This document shows, piece after piece, positions 1 to 6,125 of a stretch of DNA of 6,441 nucleotides. The stretch comes from an uncultured Alphaproteobacteria bacterium (lineage in GTDB: Bacteria > Pseudomonadota > Alphaproteobacteria > Bin95), in the NCBI GenBank assembly GCA_913060845.1, contig CAJXVF010000148.1:1-6441 (forward strand), read 5' to 3'. How positions within the stretch are numbered: the stretch's first letter is position 1; every line of letters begins with the position of its first letter. A program made the translations under genes and the position numbers. The notes under the pieces are model-generated. The model was given only the letters and a program-made list of their open reading frames with translations, made no database searches and was not told the origin of the DNA.

Positions 1-1449
1 ACTTCCGCGTCATTACACACGAGAAGTTTCCGGTTCTGGAGTGAGCGCGGTATAACGAATCCGATCGCAGAAACGATCGGGTTTGGCGATATCACGATCA
101 AGCTTGAGGAATACGCTCAACTGCCTGTGGGCGGGCAGCAGTTCACACGTAACTCAATAGTCTCACTTTATCACTCGGGCGACGGCTCGGGACGAATGTA
201 TGCCGGTGAATCCGACGGTGGTCGAATTGTCATTGTTGAGGCCGACGGTAGCGTTGGTGCTACGCCGATCCTGGACCTGAAGGCTATCTACGGTGCTGAT
301 CTTATAGACAATAAGAACCCGACTGGCCTCCGCTCCTTCGCCTTTCATCCAGACTTTTATGAGCCAGGTGCTGACGGTGAGGGGAAGTTCTACACCGTCG
401 CCACCATGTCGGTTGCAAGCGCTCAGGCGGGCGTCGAAATTCAGGATGGCCCGTTCACGCCGATCTGGCATTCAACCCTGACGTAATGGACCGTCGATCC
501 GAATGACCCGGATAAGATCGATCCGAACTCGGCGCCCGAAATTCTGCGCATATCCGAGCCAAACTTTCATCACAACACTGAACAGCTCATGTTCAATCCG
601 AATGCCGAAGTGGGCGATGCGGATTACGGCATGCTCTATATCGCTGCCGGTGACGGGATCGTAAATCCACCGGGTGATCCGTTCATGGAAGTCCAGAATC
701 TGGACAATCCTCGCGGAAAAATCCTACGCCTCGATCCATTGGAACAAACCAATGGGGACGCCTATGGCATCCCCCAAGATAATCCATTTCTGAATGAGGC
801 TGGCGCGCTGCCCTATATTTGGGCGACAGGTCTCCGCCATCATCAGAACCTCGTGTTCGACACGGGCGGACAGGGCCGGATGATCTTCAATGATATCGGC
901 CAGAAGCAGGTCGAGGAGATCAATATTGGCGTGGCCGGTGCCAATTATGGCTGGCCCTTGCGTGAGGGCACATTCTCGCAGTCCCCGGACGGTGCTTCCC
1001 ATCCGGTGGACAATGCCGTCTACACACTGCCGCTCGACGATGCGAGCTACAATTTCATCTATCCGGTTGCGCAGTTTGACCGGGATGAAGCGAGCGCGGT
1101 CAACGGCATCAGTATTCTTGCCAGCGTCGGCGGCTATGTTTACCGGGACGATGATGCGCCAGATCTGTTCGGCAAATACCTTTTTGGCGACATCATCAGC
1201 GGGCGCGTGTTCTATGTCTCGGAAGATGAGCTCATCCTGGGGCAACAAGCTGAGATCAAAGAGCTTAAGTTTGAGTTCGAAGGCGTTGAGCAGTCTTTCA
1301 AAGACATCATTGTTGCCGAGGTCGGTGGCGAACGGGTCGATTTGCGCTTTGGGCAGAACGAAGATGGTGAAGTGTTCATCCTCTCTAAACACAACGGCAA
1401 GATCTACAGGCTGCTACCCGTAGACGGCGGCGTCGGCGAAGACATTCGC

Positions 1450-1629
1450 GGGACGGCGGCGTCTGAAACCATCGTCGGTACGGCCTATGATGACAAGATT
1501 ACGGCTATTGATGGCGATGACATCATCATGGGAGCTGGTGGTGATGATTTGATCGAATGGCATGGGCGTCAGATTGGTTGTGACGGGAATGATATCATCG
1601 ACGGCGGGGACGGGGCGGACACTGTTCGC
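1450..1629 (+). repeat. RTX calcium-binding nonapeptide repeats, block 1
   Basis: This block encodes degenerate GGxGxDxUx-type nonapeptides directly after the propeller: GTAASETIV, GTAYDDKIT, AIDGDDIIM, GAGGDDLIE, an interrupted unit ending in GNDIID, then GGDGADTVR. Such repeats form a calcium-bound parallel beta-roll that folds after export. The block is separated from the second one by about 90 residues of non-repeat sequence rich in beta-strand pattern. Confidence 0.8.
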
Positions 1630-1893
1630 GTGAACACTCACGCCTCGCTCGGCGATGAACTGCGGCTAGGCGTCGTTAACGACGAAGTGATCCTGTCGCG
1701 GATTAATCTCGACGAGTTCACCATCACAATGACCGACGTTGAGACCGTTTTGATCAATGCGAAGGGCGGTAATGACCGGCTCGTCGTGGACAATATCGAG
1801 GACGCTGGTGTCAATTTTGTCGATTTCCGGGGCAGCGATGGTGATGATGAACTCCGTAATCGGGGAGGCACGGATGCTGCCCTCTACGCCAAT

Positions 1894-2055
1894 GGCGGTG
1901 CGGGGAACGATTATCTGAACGGCGCGCGCGGTGATGACATTCTGATTGGCGGCCCAGGTAATGACACCATCTTTGGTCGCGATGGCATTGATCGCCTGTT
2001 CGGCCAGACTGGCGATGACCGGCTGTTCGGCGGTGGTAAGCGTGATGTCTTTGTC
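1894..2055 (+). repeat. RTX calcium-binding nonapeptide repeats, block 2, leading into type I secretion C-terminus
   Basis: Six consecutive nonapeptides are visible: GGAGNDYLN, GARGDDILI, GGPGNDTIF, GRDGIDRLF, GQTGDDRLF, GGGKRDVFV. The remaining coding sequence (about 2044-2256) reads DVFVF..GDGDDVIVDF..G.D.V.F and ends in a hydrophobic, aspartate-containing tail (PADLVFG). That arrangement is common at the C-termini of alphaproteobacterial RTX proteins exported by type I secretion. No transporter genes for it lie in this window. Confidence 0.85.
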
Positions 2056-2283
2056 TTCACTGTCGGTGATGGTGATGATGTGATCGTCGACTTCCAGAAA
2101 GGCTTCGATCAGGTGCGTTTCAACGGCGTGACTTTCGCGGACCTGACGTTCACCGATTTCGGTTCCGACCAGCGCATCGACACCGTCAACGGTGACAGCG
2201 TTACGTTGCTGGGCTTCGCTGGGATCGAAATCGTCCCGGCCGACCTTGTCTTCGGGTGACGAGGGCAATTTCTTGGTAGCCGG

Positions 2284-2327
2284 CTGCCTGTTGCTCTATC
2301 TCGTTCGTGACGTGGAGTAACAGGCAG
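2284..2327 (+). terminator. 12-bp stem-loop downstream of the RTX gene, possible terminator
   Basis: The arms CTGCCTGTTGCT (2284-2295) and AGTAACAGGCAG (2316-2327) pair over 12 positions, with a single G-U wobble in RNA. The 20-nt loop can pair further at its base. It lies 25 nt after the RTX gene's stop codon, where a terminator is expected. No T-run follows the stem, so it is not a canonical intrinsic terminator. It may protect the 3' end of the mRNA or be a relic of a mobile element. Confidence 0.4.
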
Positions 2328-2560
2328 GCGACCCGAATACGGCGACGGCTGCAAATTCCCAAGCTGTTATCGTCATTGACGACAAGTCCGCCAGCATTGG
2401 GATTGAACATGTTGAGCTTGCCAGCAGCACGTTCTCGCGAGCTCAGGTGGATAACCTTCTGCCACAGACAGAGAATTTTCTTGGCAATATTTCATCCAGC
2501 AGCATCAATATCCCTAACTTTAGCGGATCACTGAATGCAGCGATTACGGCTATAGCCTAG
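2321..2560 (+). pseudogene. Start-less open frame of unknown identity, probable gene remnant
   Basis: This is a 79-codon open stretch in frame 2 between TAA at 2318-2320 and TAG at 2558-2560. It has no ATG and no ribosome binding site. The translation looks protein-like, for example SQAVIVIDDKSASIGIEHVEL followed by a Ser/Asn-rich tail ending NIPNFSGSLNAAITAIA, with ordinary codon choice. I do not recognise a family. The frame ends within about ten bases of the point where similarity to an IS3 transposase stops on the other strand, so it could be the 3' end of a gene whose start was lost, or a gene truncated by the insertion. It could also be chance open sequence. Confidence 0.3.
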
Positions 2561-2639
2561 CGCGCAACTGAGCTTGAAGCACCTCTACTTGGCGCAGCTT
2601 CGCTACAATCTCTTTCGGTTTGTCTCGTTTGCTGGGCAT
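2550..2639 (-). pseudogene. Truncated IS3-family transposase OrfA (N-terminal 24 residues plus junction codons)
   Basis: ATG at 2639-2637 sits 8 nt after a perfect AGGAGG. The frame reads MPSKRDKPKEIVAKLR followed by QVEVLQAQ, which is the typical start of the helix-turn-helix OrfA protein of IS3-family elements; full-length OrfA is around 90-100 residues. After QAQ the sequence becomes LRARL and stops at 2552-2550, and the expected remainder of the DNA-binding domain is absent. The product would be 29 residues and non-functional. The intact translation signals show that the loss came from deletion or insertion at about 2567, not from gradual decay of the 5' end. Confidence 0.7.
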
Positions 2640-2693
2640 CTTCTGATCCTCCTCTGTGGGGATAAATACTATCCCTCTCGGTGGACCACTTCA
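2568..2693 (-). mobile_element. Fragment of an IS3-family insertion sequence (one end only)
   Basis: Read on the minus strand, this piece carries an outer end, a short leader, a strong AGGAGG ribosome binding site (2653-2648) and the first 24 codons of a transposase orfA. Similarity to orfA stops near 2568, so the rest of orfA, all of orfB and the other terminal repeat are absent. The outer tip is placed tentatively at 2693 because the minus strand there begins TGAAGTGGTCC and IS3-family ends usually start with TG. The matching inverted repeat is missing, so this boundary is an estimate. Confidence 0.6.
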
Positions 2694-2733
2694 GGCGGGA
2701 GGCCGCTCCATCGCAATAGTTATGCAAAGCATA

Positions 2734-3834
2734 TTAGCCGAGTTTAATCGCAGCCCTCTCCACATGGGATCGTTCCATGGCGTCAATCAACGTGTGCCGT
2801 GTGATGGCATCGTCGAAATTGGGGGAGACTGCTTGGCCGGAGCGCATTGCGTCTGCGAAACGAGCATAGGCCTGCGCCACATTTCGCCCAGGACCTGCAG
2901 CCATGTCCGCCGGGATCAGCACGTATTCGGCAGGCGGGTCAATTTCCGCCATCGCCCCATTGCCAGTGCCGAGGAATAGCTTACTAGGCCCGATATTGAC
3001 GGAGTTTGATGTCAGGACCAGCGTGCCTTTCCGGCCATAAATTTCCATGCGAATGCCGCTGGCATTATGGGGAACGCTCGCCAATTGGTAGGAGACTTCT
3101 GCGCCGCTTTTCAGAACGCCAGCAGCCGATACGGTATCTGGGGCATCTACTGGGAAATCTTCACCGGTTACAGCGTGTTTCCACATGTCGATGCGTGTGG
3201 TCACCCGAGCGCTCACTTCAGCAAATTCGCCCAAGATATAGCAGAGTGCATCAATCGAATGTCCGCCTGGTATCGTCATCGGGTTAGCGCCGTTGGAGCG
3301 GATGCCCTGCCAGATACGACCGTCCCCGCGCTCGGTGATCGCGCCGACCATGACGCTTAGATTAACAGTGACGACCTCCCCAATATCGCCGTTAGCTACC
3401 AGATCGCGGGCATACATGGCCGCCGGATCGCTCTGCGCCTGCAGCCCGACCAAGGTTGGTTGACCGGAGGAATTGGCGGCGTCAGCCATCATCTTTGCAT
3501 CTGCCAGATTAGCGCCAAGTGGCCACTCGCAGCAGACGGGCTTATTCGCCTGTAATGCGGGCATCACAAGCGCCCGGTGCAATGGCACACGCACGACGAC
3601 TGCAATCAGATCAACTTCGGGGCAAGCAACCATTGTCTCCATGTCGTGGAACGCCAGGTCCGCACCAAACTTCTCGGCAGAGGCTTTGGCGGTGTCTGCG
3701 TGAGCGGTGCACACGGCCTTCAGTTCATAATCTGGTAAAGCCTGCAGTGCTGGCACATGGGCGTTAGCACCCCAGCCGCTGCCACCGGGCGTGACTGTTG
3801 CGCCGACGATCCCGACTCTGATTTTGTCTGACAT
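2734..3834 (-). CDS. Gfo/Idh/MocA-family NAD(P)-dependent oxidoreductase
   Basis: This is an intact 366-residue protein, a usual length for the family. The N-terminal Rossmann fold starts at residue 6 (RVGIVGA) with a Gly-rich GGSGWG loop (17-22), and a conserved AHVPAL segment follows. Position 103-105 reads EWP in CEWPLGANL, where classical members have EKP. GGHSID at 190-195 corresponds to the GGxxxD/H active-site region of the C-terminal alpha/beta domain. The overall pattern, including LKAVCTAH and VAVVVRVPLH-like strands, resembles the Gal80-like subgroup. Members typically oxidise or reduce sugars, inositols or their derivatives in the cytoplasm; Gal80 itself is a regulator, so catalysis is not certain. 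The ATG at 3834-3832 is supported by AAAGGA centred about 10 nt upstream. The gene is transcribed alone and away from the zinc operon. Its 3' end lies about 40 nt from the IS fragment. Confidence 0.88.
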   Translation of the reverse strand: MSDKIRVGIVGATVTPGGSGWGANAHVPALQALPDYELKAVCTAHADTAKASAEKFGADLAFHDMETMVACPEVDLIAVVVRVPLHRALVMPALQANKPVCCEWPLGANLADAKMMADAANSSGQPTLVGLQAQSDPAAMYARDLVANGDIGEVVTVNLSVMVGAITERGDGRIWQGIRSNGANPMTIPGGHSIDALCYILGEFAEVSARVTTRIDMWKHAVTGEDFPVDAPDTVSAAGVLKSGAEVSYQLASVPHNASGIRMEIYGRKGTLVLTSNSVNIGPSKLFLGTGNGAMAEIDPPAEYVLIPADMAAGPGRNVAQAYARFADAMRSGQAVSPNFDDAITRHTLIDAMERSHVERAAIKLG

Positions 3835-4027
3835 TTGGATGTCCTTTGGCTGCGGCGATGATCTTGGGCCGACATATGATGCATTCGTTTCTTATTGATT
3901 GGAGCACACGGATGCAAAAACGGCTATGGGCGTTCTCGGAAGCTTCTCCAAACTGTTTTGTTCACAGGATCGCGCGTTTTAATGTTTAGGGATATTTTTT
4001 CTAGCGGAATCAATGGGATGCACTTAA

Positions 4028-4055
4028 TTGTAATGTCACGCTGTTATGATATAAC
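4028..4055 (+). promoter_or_regulatory. Candidate sigma-70 promoter of the DUF3299-zrgA-ABC operon
   Basis: TTGTAA (4028-4033) and TATAAC (4050-4055) are spaced by 16 nt and lie about 30 nt before the ATG at 4087. The surrounding 100 bases are more AT-rich than the flanking genes. TATGAT (4045-4050) is an alternative -10, but the hexamer at the right distance from it is poor. The -10 lies inside the palindrome described as a Zur-like operator, a layout suited to repression. Confidence 0.4.
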
Positions 4056-4062
4056 GTAATGT
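4030..4062 (+). repeat. GTAATGT direct repeat flanking the operator palindrome
   Basis: GTAATGT occurs at 4030-4036 and again at 4056-4062, on either side of the GTTAT/ATAAC palindrome. Since GTAATGT resembles a Zur half-site, the two copies may be extra half-sites allowing more than one dimer to bind. A 7-bp repeat in AT-rich sequence can also arise by chance. Confidence 0.4.
4043..4059 (+). promoter_or_regulatory. Putative Zur-like operator (palindrome GTTAT-GAT-ATAAC)
   Basis: GTTATGATATAAC (4043-4055) is a perfect 5-bp inverted repeat around GAT. In an overlapping register centred on TATA (4050-4053), TTAtGaTATAaCgTAA is also a near-palindrome. The core ATGATATAACGT agrees at 10 of 12 positions with ATGTTATAACAT, the core I associate with Zur boxes in alphaproteobacteria. 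It overlaps the best -10 and precedes genes of a zinc-uptake type, which together suggest zinc-dependent repression. No zur gene is in the window, so the assignment rests on motif likeness and context. Confidence 0.5.
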
Positions 4063-4086
4063 AGGCCAAACTGGAGATATCACATC

Positions 4087-4782
4087 ATGCGTTGGCGGTT
4101 AGTTTTAGTAGCTATGGCGATCGCGCTTTATGCCCCAAGCCTTTCTGCTGTCGAATTAAAGCAGGTTGGCTGGCGGGACCTATTGCCATCAAAATACGAT
4201 GAGATGGGCGAAGAGGTAGACGTTCTCCAAGCCCGTCTGAACGCATTGCCCATGAAATCTCAGGAAGCGTTTCAGGATATTGGCGCTCAGCGCCGCCTCC
4301 AGAAAGAGATGAAAGAGGCTGGACTGACGACTGATGACTTGATGCCGTTCGATCAGGACCTTCTGAAGAAGGATCTCACATCCGAGTTTCCAGATGCCAT
4401 CATTATCGCCGATGAAGTTGATGATCTGAACGCCAGACTTGATCTTCTAGACAAGACGCCGAACGCTGATCTCAATGGAAAATCCATAAGGATGCCGGGT
4501 TATGTATTACCGCTAGAGTTCGATGGTGGCGAAACAACGGAGTTCCTGCTGGTCCCGTTCGTGGGCGCGTGCATCCATGTGCCGCCACCGCCGCCTAACC
4601 AAATCGTCCATGTAAAATTCCCGCGCGGTTTCAAGAGCCAGGGGCTGTACACGCCAGTGTATGTCACTGGGCGCTTGGCTGCGATTGGTGGGACGGTAGA
4701 TCTCTCTCTAACAGACGGCCAAACACCCGTAGAGACCGGGTACATGCTCGAAGCCATTTCCGTTGAAGCCTATAAGGAATAA
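4087..4782 (+). CDS. DUF3299 family periplasmic protein, first gene of the zinc-type operon
   Basis: This 231-residue protein has a signal peptide (residues 1 to about 21: MRWR, a hydrophobic core, then SLSA). The mature protein starts VELKQVGWRDLLP, and W-x-x-L-x-P is a usual opening for DUF3299. Residues 42-120 are Leu/Glu/Lys-rich and probably helical. The conserved core begins at about 136: MPGYVLPLEF, then FLLVPFVGACIHVPPPPPNQ, with Cys162, His164, five prolines and Asn171, followed by a beta-rich end. The biochemical function of the family is not established; the Cys-x-His pair could bind metal or haem, which is inference. ATG 4087 is preceded by GGAG 10 nt upstream. It lies just 4 nt before zrgA and shares the promoter with the putative Zur site. 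The DUF3299 protein associated with Zrg zinc uptake in Vibrio cholerae supports a zinc-related role. Confidence 0.85.
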   Translation: MRWRLVLVAMAIALYAPSLSAVELKQVGWRDLLPSKYDEMGEEVDVLQARLNALPMKSQEAFQDIGAQRRLQKEMKEAGLTTDDLMPFDQDLLKKDLTSEFPDAIIIADEVDDLNARLDLLDKTPNADLNGKSIRMPGYVLPLEFDGGETTEFLLVPFVGACIHVPPPPPNQIVHVKFPRGFKSQGLYTPVYVTGRLAAIGGTVDLSLTDGQTPVETGYMLEAISVEAYKE

Positions 4783-4786
4783 TGCG

Positions 4787-5374
4787 ATGCGTCCGATAGT
4801 TATCACGGTGGTTTGCTTTGGTTTAGCAACAACCGCAGCCCACGCCGAAGAGCGCCGCCAGCAAGATGCGCACGAGCATGGACATGCTTCCATGCAGGTG
4901 GTTTTGGAGGGGGATGAACTGGGCATCAATATTGAAGCGCCTGGCATGGACATCGTTGGGTTTGAGCGTGCGCCCAACGGCGATGCCGAGAAGGGGCGCA
5001 TTCAGCAAGCGGTCAATCAGCTTGAGAATGTGAAGGCAATGTTTGCATTGCCAGAAATGGCTATGTGCTCTGTAACAGAAGCTCATGCGGAACATGCGTC
5101 GCTTGAGGTAGACAAAGATGACGACCATTCGGATCATAAAGACGAACATAAGCATTCCGACCACAAGGACGATCATAAGGACGAAGCAAGCAATCATAGT
5201 GCGTTCGATGCGCATTACGCTTGGCGTTGCGAGAAACCTGAGGCTTTGGAATATATTGACGTTCGCTACTTTGAGGCTTTCCCCGCAACGGCTGAAATCG
5301 AAGCTCTAATTGTCGGGCCAAATGGCCAATCCGCTCAGGAGTTGACCGCTGAATCGGCCAGGATCAAGTTCTGA
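4787..5374 (+). CDS. zrgA: ZrgA-family (DUF2796) histidine-rich periplasmic zinc-uptake protein
   Basis: The protein has 195 residues from ATG 4787, which is supported by AAGGA 8 nt upstream; a TTG further upstream in the same frame would extend into the preceding gene and spoil the signal peptide. The signal peptide is residues 1-20 (ending TTAAHA). The mature chain opens with HEHGHASMQVVLEG, and VGFERAP follows at 57-63; both are hallmarks of DUF2796/ZrgA. Cys94 and Cys148 are placed to form a disulfide. Between them lies a His/Asp/Lys-rich segment (about 112-133), and HYAWRCEKPEAL starts the conserved C-terminal part. Thirteen histidines remain after signal removal, consistent with periplasmic zinc binding. 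In Vibrio cholerae ZrgA belongs to a Zur-regulated zinc uptake system. It sits between the DUF3299 gene and the ABC ATPase gene on the same strand, so co-transcription is likely. Confidence 0.87.
   Translation: MRPIVITVVCFGLATTAAHAEERRQQDAHEHGHASMQVVLEGDELGINIEAPGMDIVGFERAPNGDAEKGRIQQAVNQLENVKAMFALPEMAMCSVTEAHAEHASLEVDKDDDHSDHKDEHKHSDHKDDHKDEASNHSAFDAHYAWRCEKPEALEYIDVRYFEAFPATAEIEALIVGPNGQSAQELTAESARIKF
5120..5185 (+). repeat. His/Asp/Lys-rich tandem repeat within zrgA
   Basis: Twenty-two codons encode imperfect copies of DHSDHKDE: DDHSDHKDE, then HKHSDHKDD, then HKDE. Seven histidines and ten acidic residues alternate with lysines. The segment is hydrophilic, probably disordered, and resembles the metal-buffering loops of zinc-binding periplasmic proteins. 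Its repeat nature suggests it can vary in length between strains. Confidence 0.75.
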
Positions 5375-5405
5375 GTCATTGACTGGAAGTGAGTGGCGCG
5401 GATCG

Positions 5406-6125
5406 ATGACGGCACAGCAGCGAGCTCTGATTGTTGAGGCGCATGACCTTTCGTTTCGCTGGCGGCCGCGCGATCCAGACGTCCTCACCATAGATGCGCT
5501 TGAGGTTAGAGCTGGAGAGCGGGTCTTTATTGAAGGGCCTAGCGGCAGCGGGAAGACGACGCTTTTGAATCTTCTCGCAGGCGTGTTGAAGCCAAGCGCG
5601 GGCCTATTGCTTGTTCTAGGCCAAGACCTTTCGGGTCTGCCTGTTAGGCGCCGCGATAGCTTTCGCAGTGACCATATCGGCTTTGTATTTCAGTCATTTA
5701 ACCTAATGCCGTACCTGTCCCTCATAGAGAACGTGCTATTGGTCTGCCGCTTTTCTCCGCGGCGGCGTGAACGTATTGCAGCTGCTGGCAGGACGCCAGA
5801 GGAAGAAGCGCGACGGCTTCTTGCCCATCTAGGCTTAGATGCCCAGGACTTGGCCGGTAGGGGCGTCAACCAGCTGAGCACAGGCCAGCAACAGCGCGTG
5901 GCAGTCGCGCGCGCGCTTATTGGGCAACCTGAGCTCATTATCTGTGACGAGCCGACATCAGCACTCGATGCAGACGCCCGTGAGGCCTTCCTCACGCTGC
6001 TTCGGGCAGAAACGGATGCTGCCGGCGCTAGCTTGATTTTTGTGTCCCATGACCGCGCGCTAGCGTCTGGGTTTGATCGCACGATAACGCTTCAAGCGAT
6101 CAATTGCGGTGGGAAGGCCGGTTGA
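5406..6125 (+). CDS. ABC transporter ATP-binding protein, MacB/LolD type
   Basis: The protein has 239 residues from ATG 5406; an in-frame TTG at 5379 would add nine residues but has no ribosome binding site and does not improve the fold. The nucleotide-binding domain is complete: Walker A GPSGSGKTT (44-52), Q-loop in VFQSFNLMP (Gln96), signature LSTGQQQR (157-164), Walker B LIICDE (177-182), D-loop SALD (185-188) and H-loop His215 in FVSHD. The SFNLMPYLSLIENV pattern is characteristic of the LolD/MacB/FtsE group that pairs with FtsX-type permeases. It hydrolyses ATP at the cytoplasmic face to power the permease that starts at its own stop codon (TGATG, one shared base). The gap after zrgA is 31 nt. 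The ribosome binding site is weak (GGA just upstream, GGAAG 16 nt away), so translation may depend on coupling. Confidence 0.92.
   Translation: MTAQQRALIVEAHDLSFRWRPRDPDVLTIDALEVRAGERVFIEGPSGSGKTTLLNLLAGVLKPSAGLLLVLGQDLSGLPVRRRDSFRSDHIGFVFQSFNLMPYLSLIENVLLVCRFSPRRRERIAAAGRTPEEEARRLLAHLGLDAQDLAGRGVNQLSTGQQQRVAVARALIGQPELIICDEPTSALDADAREAFLTLLRAETDAAGASLIFVSHDRALASGFDRTITLQAINCGGKAG

Larger units (their letters stand above)
1..2259 (+). pseudogene. RTX-repeat secreted glucose/sorbosone dehydrogenase-like protein, 5'-partial, with internal stop
   Basis: Frame 1 is open from base 1, so the gene begins upstream of the window, and it runs to TGA at 2257-2259. It is broken by one in-frame TAA at 484-486; 751 residues are visible on both sides. 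The N-terminal two thirds is a glucose/sorbosone dehydrogenase (GSDH, PQQ-type six-bladed propeller) domain: FAFHPDF (337-357), HHN before the next blade (about 568-576), YIAAGDG (637-657), QNLDNPRGKILRLDP (694-738), GLRHHQ (829-846), EIN..GANYGWP (916-957), GGYVYR (1129-1146), GKYLFGDIISG (1171-1203) and a LRFGQNEDGEVFIL closing strand (1342-1383). RTX repeats and a C-terminal segment typical of type I secretion substrates follow. Family members oxidise sugars or alcohols outside the cytoplasm; the substrate cannot be read here. The frame resumes as WTVDPNDPDKID right after the stop, where relatives read ..EWTVDP.., so a GAA to TAA change is the simplest cause. ATG 589 lacks a ribosome binding site and is probably not a real start. 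A true nonsense mutation and a base-call error are both possible. Confidence 0.85.

Noticed and set aside
724..1392. A 222-codon open frame on the minus strand inside the dehydrogenase gene
   Set aside because: It is antisense to strongly conserved GSDH motifs, has no recognisable domain or ribosome binding site, and is a composition shadow.
589..2259. Treating ATG 589 as the true start of a separate 556-residue protein
   Set aside because: There is no ribosome binding site before it. The same frame is open and conserved upstream through the GSDH motifs, interrupted only by TAA 484-486.
1666..2268. A 200-codon minus-strand open frame opposite the RTX repeats
   Set aside because: It is the antisense of repetitive Gly/Asp codons, which rarely give stop codons on the other strand; there is no independent evidence for it.
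2721..2733. TATGC-AAA-GCATA hairpin just after the oxidoreductase stop codon
   Set aside because: Only a 5-bp AT-rich stem and no T-run in the minus-strand direction, so it is too weak to call a terminator.
2656..2979. A 107-codon plus-strand open frame across the IS end and the 3' end of the oxidoreductase gene
   Set aside because: It overlaps a well-supported gene in antisense, begins inside the IS leader, and has no protein-like pattern.
3835..4027. Promoter for the oxidoreductase gene on the minus strand
   Set aside because: The best -35/-10 candidates (for example TTGCAT with TAAGAA at 17 nt) match consensus poorly, so no site is called beyond the clear ribosome binding site.
4823..5215. 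A 130-codon minus-strand open frame opposite zrgA that looks membrane-like (Val/Met/Leu-rich)
   Set aside because: It is the antisense of the His/Asp codons of zrgA (CAT and GAC give ATG and GTC), so its hydrophobicity is an artefact.
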